Origin: Microvirga arvi
GTDB taxonomy: Bacteria > Pseudomonadota > Alphaproteobacteria > Rhizobiales > Beijerinckiaceae
DNA: 37,380 nt
NCBI RefSeq assembly: GCF_016892765.1
Contig: NZ_JAFEMD010000049.1
Location: forward strand, 1-37,380
Direction: 5' to 3'
The first letter of the stretch is position 1, and each line of letters begins with the position of its first letter. The translations under genes and the position numbers were made by a program. Below the pieces are notes generated by a model. The model saw nothing but the letters and a program-made list of their open reading frames with translations. It ran no database searches and was not told the DNA's origin. Below are positions 1 through 5,986 of the stretch, in pieces.

Positions 1-77
1 ACGTGCTGGCCTACAATCTGAAGCGGATGATCAACATCCTGGGTGTCGGGCCTTTGCTGAAGGCTCTGGCAGCCTGA
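1..77 (+). CDS. IS1182-like transposase, C-terminal end only
   Basis: The reading frame entering the window ends at a TGA at 75-77 and encodes a short tail with the motif LAYNLKRMINILGV. That tail is typical of IS1182-family (DDE) transposases, just after the catalytic Glu region. Only about 24 residues are visible, so the catalytic residues lie outside the window. The right end of this IS is probably displaced to beyond 4750, because an IS66 element is inserted 56 bp after the stop codon. The family call rests on the tail motif alone; an IS5-type transposase with a similar tail is the alternative. Confidence 0.6.
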   Translation, partial: VLAYNLKRMINILGVGPLLKALAA

Positions 78-125
78 GCCCTCTTGCCGCCGCGGATCAC
101 GCCCAAACAACCGTCAACGCACGTC

Positions 126-133
126 GCTCAAAA
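126..133. repeat. 8-bp target-site duplication of IS66, left copy
   Basis: GCTCAAAA lies immediately before the IS66 left inverted repeat and is repeated exactly at 4743-4750, immediately after the right inverted repeat. An 8-bp duplication is the IS66-family hallmark. Confidence 0.93.
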
Positions 134-190
134 GTACGCATCCGAGCTGGGCCGCCTTGTAGAATTGAGGCATTTGGAAGAGCACTGGCT

Positions 191-206
191 ATATCGACGT
201 CGATAT
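191..206. promoter_or_regulatory. Perfect 16-bp palindrome at the tnpA start
   Basis: ATATCGACGTCGATAT is its own reverse complement. It overlaps the first possible ATG of tnpA (205) and lies 16 bp before the second in-frame ATG (223). A repressor operator for the transposase operon is a reasonable inference; no binding protein is identified. Confidence 0.4.
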
Positions 207-645
207 GGACGGTGTTGTAGCCATGGACATTATCAGGGATCGTGAGCCGGTCAGCCGCCTGGATGTGGTCGACACGGGCCGCCGTCGCCGTTTCAGCGAT
301 GAAGCCAAGCTGGCGATTGTGGCCGAGAGCTATCGCGGGCCAAAGCAGGTGTCGGCCACGGCGCGCCGGCACGGGATCACCCGCTTTCAATTGAACAGCT
401 GGCGCAAGGCTCATAGAGAAGGACGGCTTGGCGCTGGTTCATGGGATGGGTTTGTGCCCGCCCTGGTCGTTCCGGACGCTCGCGCGCCCTTGGAGCCTTC
501 GCCGACGGCACCGGTGCCGTATCCCCCAAGCGGCCTCGGTCGGATGGACGTTGTCACCGCGAACGGGCGGCATGTGATCGTCGACCGGGATGTCGATGTC
601 GATGCGCTGCTGCGGATCATCCGGGGTCTTGAGGCGCTGCGATGA
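205..645 (+). CDS. tnpA: IS66 accessory protein TnpA
   Basis: This 146-residue protein belongs to the IS66 TnpA/Orf1 family, a small DNA-binding accessory protein needed for transposition of IS66-type elements. The N-terminal half carries a helix-turn-helix of the transposase-8 type, with RRRFSDEAKLAIV followed by a recognition-helix segment around SATARRHGITRFQLNSWR (residues about 48-68). The C-terminal part is low-complexity and Pro-rich, ending in a short conserved segment near VDVDALLRII. Its stop overlaps the tnpB start as ATGA, so translation is probably coupled. An in-frame ATG at 223 is an alternative start that removes six residues; neither start has a strong Shine-Dalgarno sequence. 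Confidence 0.9.
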   Translation: MDGVVAMDIIRDREPVSRLDVVDTGRRRRFSDEAKLAIVAESYRGPKQVSATARRHGITRFQLNSWRKAHREGRLGAGSWDGFVPALVVPDARAPLEPSPTAPVPYPPSGLGRMDVVTANGRHVIVDRDVDVDALLRIIRGLEALR

Positions 646-986
646 TCCCAATCCCAACCGGCGTTCGGGTATGGCTGGCGACGGGCTATACTGACATGAG
701 ACGGGGCTTTCCATCGTTGGCCCTGCAGGTGCAGGAAGTCTTGAAGCATGACCCGCTCAGCGGTCATTTATTTTGCTTTCGGGGCCGTCGCGGCGATCTG
801 ATCAAAGTGATTTGGCATGACTCCCAGGGAGCATGCCTGTTCACGAAGCGCCTTGAGCGCGGCAGGTTCATCTGGCCGTCAGCGGCCGATGGCGTCGTGA
901 CGATCTCGCCGGCGCAGCTGTCTTACTTGCTGTCCGGAATTGACTGGCGTGCCCCTCAGGAAACTTGGCGTCCGACACGGGTTTGA
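642..986 (+). CDS. tnpB: IS66 accessory protein TnpB
   Basis: This 114-residue protein matches IS66 Orf2 (TnpB) in length and in diagnostic segments: YTDMRRGFPSLALQVQ (residues about 17-32), the GHLFCFRGRRGDLIKV stretch (about 41-56), and LERGRF followed by the L-x-x-L-L-x-G-I-D-W tail. It is required with TnpA and TnpC for IS66 transposition, but its biochemical role is not settled. The ORF is intact and overlaps tnpA by 4 bp. tnpC starts 48 bp downstream. Confidence 0.92.
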   Translation: MIPIPTGVRVWLATGYTDMRRGFPSLALQVQEVLKHDPLSGHLFCFRGRRGDLIKVIWHDSQGACLFTKRLERGRFIWPSAADGVVTISPAQLSYLLSGIDWRAPQETWRPTRV

Positions 987-1033
987 GCCTGTTTTGCCAT
1001 TGAATTTGCTGGGAAATCTGGTTCAATGGTGTC

Positions 1034-2103
1034 ATGTCATCGGCACCGTTCTCCCTGCCTTCGGACCTTGCCAGCGCCCAGGCCGCGCTGCTGGCTGAGC
1101 GCGAGGCACGGCTGCGCAGCGAGGCCGAGCGGGATGCGGCGGTTGCCGATGCCACCAATGCGAAGGCGAGGCTGTCCAGCACGGAAGCGCTGATCGCGTA
1201 TCTGCAGCTGCAGATCGGAAAGCTGGAACGTGAGAAGCATGGCCCACGCCGTGAGCGCACCCAACGGCTGATCGACCAGCTGGAATTGCAGCTCGAAGAG
1301 CTGGTGACGGCGGCGACCGAGGATGAACTGGCGGCTGAGGCTGCGGCGGCGAAAGCACAGACCGTGCGCGCCTTCACCCGCAAGCGCCCGGTGCGCAAGC
1401 CCTTTCCGCAGGACATTGAGCGTGAACGCGTCGTGGTTGAGGCGCCGACGGTCTGCGGGTGCTGTGGCGGCGCACGGCTATCGAAGCTGGGCGAGGACGT
1501 GACGGAAACGCTGGAGGAGATCCCGCGCCGCTTCAAGGTGATCGAGACGGTTCGCGAGAAGTTCACGTGCCGGGATTGCGAGGTGATCAGCCAGGCTCCC
1601 GCGCCGTTCCATGCCACGCCGCGCGGCTTCCTCGGCCCGCATCTGCTGGCGACGATCGTATTCGACAAGTTCGGACAGCATATCCCTCTGAACCGCCAGA
1701 GCACGCGCTTCCAATGCGAGGGCATCGCGCTGTCGACCCAGACCCTGGCCGATCAGGTCGGCCATGTCAGCGCCGCGCTTCAGCCGATCTTCGACCTGAT
1801 CAAAGCCCATGTGTTTGCCGCCGAACGGCTTCATGGCGACGATACCACGATCCCGATCCTGGCGAAGGGCAAGTGCATGACCGGACGGATCTGGACTTAC
1901 GTGCGGGACGACCAGCCGTTTGGCGGACCTGCACCGCCGGCCGCGGTCTACTACGCCTCCCGCGATCGGCGCGGCGAGCATCCGCAGAAACACCTGGCCG
2001 GGTTCGGCGGCGTGCTTCAGGCGGATTGCTACAACGGCTTCAATCCGCTGTTCGACCCGGCCAAGAATCAGACGCCGATCACAGCCGCTTTCTGCTTCGC
2101 ACA
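1034..2103 (+). pseudogene. tnpC: IS66 transposase TnpC, N-terminal half (split gene)
   Basis: This is the first 356 codons of the IS66 DDE transposase. Visible parts are the N-terminal coiled coil (about residues 12-115), the zinc-finger segment VCGCCGG with a second FTCRDC pair (about 140-180), and the start of the DDE domain with LHGDDTTIP and QADCYNGFNPLF. The frame is open until GCA-CA at 2099-2103 (…FCFA-H), where the serine-recombinase element begins. The reading frame then runs into the insert and stops at 2137. Joining base 2103 directly to base 4069 restores the family motif AFCFAHARRKFFEL, showing an exact insertion. Confidence 0.93.
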
Positions 2104-3721
2104 GACCATCCGAACGCAATCCCACCTTGCCGCTTGAGGCGACCGTGGTGCCGGAGCCTGGATCACGCAGTGGAATAACATGCTGGATCTCCAATGAGCC
2201 ATCATGGACGATGATCCGCTCGATCACCAGCTGCAGAATGGCTTGTCTCTCCGCAACGCTGGCGGTCTGCAACCGGGATCGGATGCGGTCACTGAAGGTT
2301 GCCAGGCTCGTCAGCGCCTCCTCAGCCTGAACACACTGCTGGCGCAAGCGCCAATGCTGCTCAAGCTGCTCTTCGGTTGAACGGCGCTGATCCTCCAGGG
2401 CCGTGCGCTGGCTGTGCAACTCCTCCAGGCTGATCACCTCAGCCAGGTAAGCCTCGAGCAGGCGTGGCTCGGCGCGATTCAGCCGATCCAATCGCGCCTG
2501 CAGCCGACGGCTGGCTGCATCTTCCTGCCGACCGGAGGCCGCCTGGATCAGAAACTGCTCAAATTGGGCTCGCAATTCGGCGGGATCGCTGAGAAGTCTG
2601 ACAACATGATCCCAGACTGCCTGCTCCAGAGCATCCGCCTCGAGACGAGCCCGCGGGCACTGGGTCTCGCGCCCAGATGTGAGTGGATCCACGCCCGCAC
2701 AGCGATAATACCGCCGTCCCACCCGACCACCATGGCCGGGAAAGTAGCACCCATGAATCCCCAGTCCGCAGGTGCCGCACTTGAGCAGGCAGCGCAGCAA
2801 GTAATCGTGCTTCTTGTTGCGACGGAAGGACATCTGCGCATTGCGGGAGAGCCGAGCCTGCACACTGTCCCATGTCTGCTGGTTGATCAGCGCTGGAGCG
2901 GGAATGGCAATCCACTGCTCAGGGGGACGGGGACGTCGACAGGTCCGCTCCCCCGTACGAGGTGCCCGTGATCGCGGCTTCTTGGGAACCACGTATTCGA
3001 AACGGTTCGCATAGGCGATGCCCGTGTAAACGGGATCGGTCAGAATGTGATAAACCACCGAGGACGACCATTGCGCCCGCCCCGATCGTGTGATCCACGG
3101 CCCGGCATTGAGGCGCTTGAGGCATTGACGCACGGTGCATGCGTCTTCGACCATCCACGCATAGAGTTGGCGCACCATATCAGCCTCTGCCTCATCAATG
3201 ACGAGCCGCGCCGGCAGAGCCCCGCGCCGCGTCTCGTAGCGATACCCGTAGGGTGCTTTGGCGCTGATGATATGACCGTCACGCGCCTTCTGGAGCTTGC
3301 CGCGCCGGAACCGTTCGGCCAGCACGGCGCGCTCATACTCGGCAATGGCTCCTTGAATTTGCAGCAGAAGCTGATCATTCGGATTATCGGAGATGGGATG
3401 GTGCAGGAACACCACCTCGCATCCGACGCGCCGGAACTCCTCCAACAGCAGGACCTGATAGGCGTATTTGCGAGCCAGACGGTCTGGACTGAACACCGCC
3501 ACCACATCGACGGCGGCGTCGCGCACCGCATCGCGCAATCCATCCAGGCCAGGCCGGTCCAGGCGGGATCCACTGTACCCCTCGTCACGAAAGACATGGG
3601 CGTCAGCCAGGACATGGCCGTGTGCGCTGGCCCAGTCCCGTAAAGCTGAAAGCTGGCTGGCGATGGTCTGCTGGCGTTCCTGGCGCTCAGTTGAGACCCG
3701 GGCATAGATGGCGGCGCGCAT
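1478..3721 (-). CDS. Large serine recombinase, with an antisense C-terminal extension
   Basis: This site-specific serine recombinase is the integrase of the element at 2104-4066. The resolvase-type catalytic domain covers about residues 1-150, with YARVSTERQ (nucleophile Ser10), YSGSRLDRPG and the DRLAR motif. The recombinase domain follows (PYGYRYE, about 170-270), then a zinc ribbon with paired Cys (LKCGTCG and further Cys, about 312-350) and a Glu/Gln-rich coiled coil (about 390-470). AGGAG just upstream of the ATG at 3721 supports the start. Only residues 1 to about 539 lie in the element. No stop codon occurs before its left end, so the frame continues about 200 residues through the antisense of tnpC and ends at 1478. 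The element-encoded part has normal family length, so the extension is an insertion artefact unless it is shown to be made. Confidence 0.9.
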   Translation of the reverse strand: MRAAIYARVSTERQERQQTIASQLSALRDWASAHGHVLADAHVFRDEGYSGSRLDRPGLDGLRDAVRDAAVDVVAVFSPDRLARKYAYQVLLLEEFRRVGCEVVFLHHPISDNPNDQLLLQIQGAIAEYERAVLAERFRRGKLQKARDGHIISAKAPYGYRYETRRGALPARLVIDEAEADMVRQLYAWMVEDACTVRQCLKRLNAGPWITRSGRAQWSSSVVYHILTDPVYTGIAYANRFEYVVPKKPRSRAPRTGERTCRRPRPPEQWIAIPAPALINQQTWDSVQARLSRNAQMSFRRNKKHDYLLRCLLKCGTCGLGIHGCYFPGHGGRVGRRYYRCAGVDPLTSGRETQCPRARLEADALEQAVWDHVVRLLSDPAELRAQFEQFLIQAASGRQEDAASRRLQARLDRLNRAEPRLLEAYLAEVISLEELHSQRTALEDQRRSTEEQLEQHWRLRQQCVQAEEALTSLATFSDRIRSRLQTASVAERQAILQLVIERIIVHDGSLEIQHVIPLRDPGSGTTVASSGKVGLRSDGLCEAESGCDRRLILGRVEQRIEAVVAIRLKHAAEPGQVFLRMLAAPIAGGVVDRGRRCRSAKRLVVPHVSPDPSGHALALRQDRDRGIVAMKPFGGKHMGFDQVEDRLKRGADMADLIGQGLGRQRDALALEARALAVQRDMLSELVEYDRRQQMRAEEAARRGMERRGSLADHLAIPARELLANRLDHLEAARDLLQRFRHVLAQLR
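2104..2120 (+). repeat. Left inverted repeat (half attP) of the serine-recombinase element
   Basis: GACCATCCGAACGCAAT is an inverted copy of 4050-4066 with one mismatch. It is read as one half-site of the recombinase attP, directly abutting the CA core at 2102-2103. Confidence 0.85.
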
Positions 3722-3724
3722 CGG

Positions 3725-3916
3725 TTATCTCCTGGGTTCAGGGGCACGGCCCGGAACAGGTGATGCATCATCCGGGTCGAGCGGGGACTGGGAAGGGACG
3801 AAGCTGAGAAGGCGGCGGTAGGCATGGTCGAGCCGCTCGGATCCATCACGGGTGCGAACCGAGACGGAGCGGATCGTCCAGATCGGCGCCGCCGAGGGGC
3901 GCTGATCAGAGGGCAT
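3725..3916 (-). CDS. Small protein upstream of the serine recombinase, unknown function
   Basis: This 63-residue ORF lies on the same strand, 3 bp before the recombinase start, with a GGAGG ribosome-binding site (complement at 3926-3930) nine bases before its ATG. It is the only other gene of the mini-element. The central segment RDGSERLDHAYRRLL looks helical and conserved-like. The C-terminal third is Pro-rich and disordered-looking. I do not recognise a family. Its size, position and coupling would suit a recombinase accessory protein, for example a directionality factor or repressor, but that is inference. Confidence 0.6.
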   Translation of the reverse strand: MPSDQRPSAAPIWTIRSVSVRTRDGSERLDHAYRRLLSFVPSQSPLDPDDASPVPGRAPEPRR

Positions 3917-4049
3917 CGGGCGGATCCTCCACGGGAGCCGCCCAGACAGTTCCAGCCAAGCTTAACCAGCTTGGATCGTCCGACGCTCCCGCGGCAGTAT
4001 CCGGACAGCGCTGACGAATGGCAGGGTGCTTGTGAAGTGCAGCCCGTCG

Positions 4050-4066
4050 ATTGTGTTCGGATGGTC
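4050..4066 (-). repeat. Right inverted repeat (half attP) of the serine-recombinase element
   Basis: On the plus strand it reads ATTGTGTTCGGATGGTC, the inverted partner of 2104-2120 with one mismatch. It is followed directly by the CA core at 4067-4068 and then by tnpC sequence. Confidence 0.85.
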
Positions 4067-4068
4067 CA

Positions 4069-4671
4069 TGCCCGCAGGAAGTTCTTCGAACTGGTCGATG
4101 TCTGCCGCAATCCCCGGCGCGGCCAGAACGCCAGGCCGGTCTCTCCGATTGCGCTGGAGGCGGTCAGGCGCATGGATGCGCTGTTTGCCATCGAGCGCGA
4201 GATCAACGGCAGAGTGCGACTGAGCGGCTCGCCGTGCGGCAGGAGAAAAGCAAGCCGCTCCTCGACGAGATGGAGGCCTGGCTGCGCCAGGAGCGGGGTC
4301 ATCTGTCGCGATCCTCCCCGGTGATCGAGCCGATCAACTACATGCTCTCGCGCTGGGCCGACTTCTCCCGCTTTGTCGACGATGGCCGAATTTGTCTCAC
4401 GAACAACGCCGCCGAAAGGGCATTGCGTGGTGTCGCCTGCGGCAGAAAATCGTGGCTCTTCGCCGGTTCTGATCGTGGCGCCGACCGGGCCGCCGTCATG
4501 CTGACGCTGATCATGACGGCCCGTCTCAACGATGTCGACCCGAAGGCATGGCTCGCCGATATCCTCGCTCGGATCGCCAACCTGCCGATCTCACGCCTCG
4601 ATGAAATGCTGCCATGGGAATGGAAGAGATTGCGCCAGGGCGAGGCCTCCGCGCCACAGCAGGCCGCCTGA
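4069..4671 (+). pseudogene. tnpC: IS66 transposase TnpC, C-terminal half (split and frameshifted)
   Basis: This is the second half of the IS66 transposase. It starts with the partial His codon and ARRKFFELVDVC, runs through IEREING, then loses the frame at about 4211. The frame carrying SATERLAVRQEKSKPLL continues to the end, with the catalytic-Glu region TNNAAERALRG, GRKSWLFAGSDRGA and the C-terminal LPWEWKR. The family sequence INGKSA would need one more A at 4211-4212, so this is a single-base deletion independent of the insertion. Even precise excision of the insert would therefore not restore a functional gene. Confidence 0.88.
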
Positions 4672-4742
4672 ACATCCACCATCATACAACAAACCGGATG
4701 ACGCGCGACACTCAAAGTCCGCGTGGCTCCTCGGATGCTTAC

Positions 4743-4750
4743 GCTCAAAA
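4743..4750. repeat. 8-bp target-site duplication of IS66, right copy
   Basis: GCTCAAAA follows the right inverted repeat exactly and matches 126-133. The sequence after it (about 4751-4885) has no convincing gene. It probably begins with the displaced end of the IS1182-like element, which I infer without seeing its left end. Confidence 0.93.
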
Positions 4751-4885
4751 TCACGTTTCCACACGACCTCGGTCACAAGACGATGATCCGCGCCTCGCAA
4801 CAACGTCCGCTGCTCCCGAATTGAGTGGACCTTCAGTTTCGGAAAGCTGGCGCCAAGAGCTGCTCCTATGACGAACGCCGCATCT

Positions 4886-5347
4886 TCAACGCTCCCTTTT
4901 GAAGGCAATCAGCTTCGAAACCAGCTTCTGGGCCACCTCGCCATCTTGGTTGTAGGTGAGGCTCTCAAGGATCACCGTCGCACGGTCCGGCTTGGATTGT
5001 GACGGCCGGATCTCGATCACCTTGCTCTTCACGTGCAGAACGTCGCCCGGCCGCGTCGGTCGAGGCCAGGAAATCTCGCCTCCTGCGCCAATGATGCCGT
5101 GGGCAAAGGGAACGCTGCGCACCAAGAGGTTCATCGTGATGGCCATGGTGTGCCAGCCGCTCGCCGCAAGCCCTTGAAAGAAGGTGGCCTGTGCGGCCTC
5201 GGCATCCGTATGGAAGGGCTGCGGATCGTACTCCGTTGCGAAGGCAACGATCTGGTCAGCCTCGATGCGCTGTTCCCGGCTCAGGAATTCCTGACCGACT
5301 GCGATGTCGTCCAGATACAGCTTCTGGTCCGTGGGTGCTGGAGACAT
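4886..5347 (-). CDS. MaoC-family hydratase/dehydratase
   Basis: This is a single hot-dog-fold protein of 153 residues, the usual length of stand-alone MaoC-like (R)-specific enoyl-CoA hydratases. The hydratase motif is visible as ATEYDPQPFHTD, giving catalytic Asp41 and His46. GDVLHVKSKVIEIRPS and ESLTYNQDGEVA are typical beta strands of the family. It probably adds water to, or removes it from, an acyl-CoA thioester in the cytosol. No acyl-CoA dehydrogenase or thiolase is adjacent, so the substrate is open. The gene ends only about 140 bp from the IS66 duplication; any operon partner downstream may have been lost to the IS insertions. Confidence 0.85.
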   Translation of the reverse strand: MSPAPTDQKLYLDDIAVGQEFLSREQRIEADQIVAFATEYDPQPFHTDAEAAQATFFQGLAASGWHTMAITMNLLVRSVPFAHGIIGAGGEISWPRPTRPGDVLHVKSKVIEIRPSQSKPDRATVILESLTYNQDGEVAQKLVSKLIAFKRER

Positions 5348-5468
5348 GGCAGAAACTCCTCCTGGGTGAGCTCATCAAACCGGATTATATGCTGCATGGG
5401 CCTGCTCGCGAACCCGTGCCTAGAGGCCACCGCGCGTCGGCACGGGCCCGGACAGCCGCACCAACAGC

Positions 5469-5603
5469 ATGGCCGCCGCCTTAGGTCTGACCTGTGACGG
5501 GTACACGCTCGAAATCCTCGAACGTGGTCGACACGTGCAAGCAGCCGATAAGAAGCGGATTGCCCAGATCAGATTGCGTCGAGTGCACGACCTGCTGGGC
5601 TGA
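5469..5603 (+). CDS. Unrecognised 44-residue ORF, possible gene remnant
   Basis: The ORF runs from ATG at 5469 to TGA at 5601-5603. It encodes a coherent, charged sequence (GYTLEILERGRHV, then a basic helix KKRIAQIRLRRVHDLL) that looks like the end of a real protein rather than random translation. The same frame is closed by a TAG not far upstream (about 5421), so at most some 60 codons are open. There is no clear Shine-Dalgarno sequence. I do not recognise a family. It may be the 3' remnant of a gene deleted by rearrangement. Confidence 0.25.
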   Translation: MAAALGLTCDGYTLEILERGRHVQAADKKRIAQIRLRRVHDLLG

Positions 5604-5940
5604 CATTCGCCTTCAGAGAGCGGCATCACAGTGCAGACCATATCCAGTCGAAAGGCAGCTCTGGGTCAAACTGAGCCATTAGGCGTGGCCCAGTGAAGGT
5701 CGGCTTACCTTATGACTACAGAAGTTCGGCTTTCGTCTGCCTCGTGCCGGTTTTGTTGAGAAACTCCCGGACGCTGCTTGGGCGGTCTATTACTAGGGTC
5801 AGTATGACAAGTCAGGCCCAGCCTCTTGTATGCTGACCACGCGAGAAACGGCACTTACGGACTTTTTCAACACGATCTGCCATTACCGGACGTTCCGTAA
5901 CTGACCTGACGAGGCAGATTCGGGAACGGACTATCTCTCA

Positions 5941-5962
5941 AATAAAACACAGGACGCTCCTG
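5941..5962 (-). terminator. Possible terminator of the molybdenum-hydroxylase operon
   Basis: On the minus strand, CAGGA-GCG-TCCTG (complement of 5950-5962) is followed by TGTTTTATTT, a short stem with a U-rich tail about 25 bp after the stop of the Moco subunit. The stem is only 5 bp, so confidence is modest. Confidence 0.4.
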
Positions 5963-5986
5963 AGATAATGTTGCAGGCCTTCTGGT

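Larger units (their letters stand above)
2104..4066 (-). mobile_element. Serine-recombinase mini-element inserted in tnpC
   Basis: This 1,963-bp insert encodes a large serine recombinase and one small ORF, both on the minus strand. Its ends are inverted: GACCATCCGAACGCAAT at 2104-2120 and, on the opposite strand from 4066, GACCATCCGAACACAAT (16 of 17). The host sequence on both sides is CA (2102-2103 and 4067-4068), and removing the insert plus one CA rebuilds tnpC in frame. A 2-bp identical core with dyad-symmetric half-sites is what large serine recombinases leave. The joined ends give a nearly perfectly symmetric attP, while the target (tnpC codons for FCFAHARRK) is the attB. The element looks complete and IS-like, with no visible cargo. 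Confidence 0.85.
134..4742 (+). mobile_element. IS66-family insertion sequence, interrupted by a serine-recombinase element
   Basis: The ends carry inverted repeats: GTACGCATCCGAG at 134-146 and, reading inward on the minus strand from 4742, GTAAGCATCCGAG (12 of 13 matching). They are flanked by the perfect duplication GCTCAAAA. Inside is the standard tnpA-tnpB-tnpC order with an ATGA overlap between tnpA and tnpB. Without the 1,965-bp insert (2104-4066 plus one CA) the element is about 2.64 kb, normal for the family. It cannot transpose autonomously as it stands, because tnpC is split and also frameshifted. It sits in the 3' non-coding end of an IS1182-like element. Confidence 0.93.
5348..5986. 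other. Gene-poor gap between the MaoC and molybdenum-hydroxylase genes
   Basis: No convincing gene fills these 639 bp. The base composition becomes visibly more AT-rich after about 5690. A 44-codon ORF at 5469-5603 and a minus-strand terminator-like hairpin at 5950-5962 are listed separately. The stretch around 5858-5900 (GGACTTTTTCAACACGATCTGC) resembles degenerate IS-flank sequence, but I cannot assign it. Confidence 0.5.

Noticed and set aside
868..1725. Long minus-strand ORF of 285 codons opposite IS66 tnpC
   Set aside because: Its sequence is Ser/Arg/Ala-rich with no recognisable family and lies entirely antisense to a well-supported transposase gene.
3040..4302. 420-codon minus-strand ORF overlapping the serine recombinase
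   Set aside because: It is an alternative frame of the recombinase and small ORF, without catalytic motifs.
4591..4908. 105-codon minus-strand ORF across the IS66 right end
   Set aside because: It crosses the IS boundary and the target duplication and has no family resemblance.
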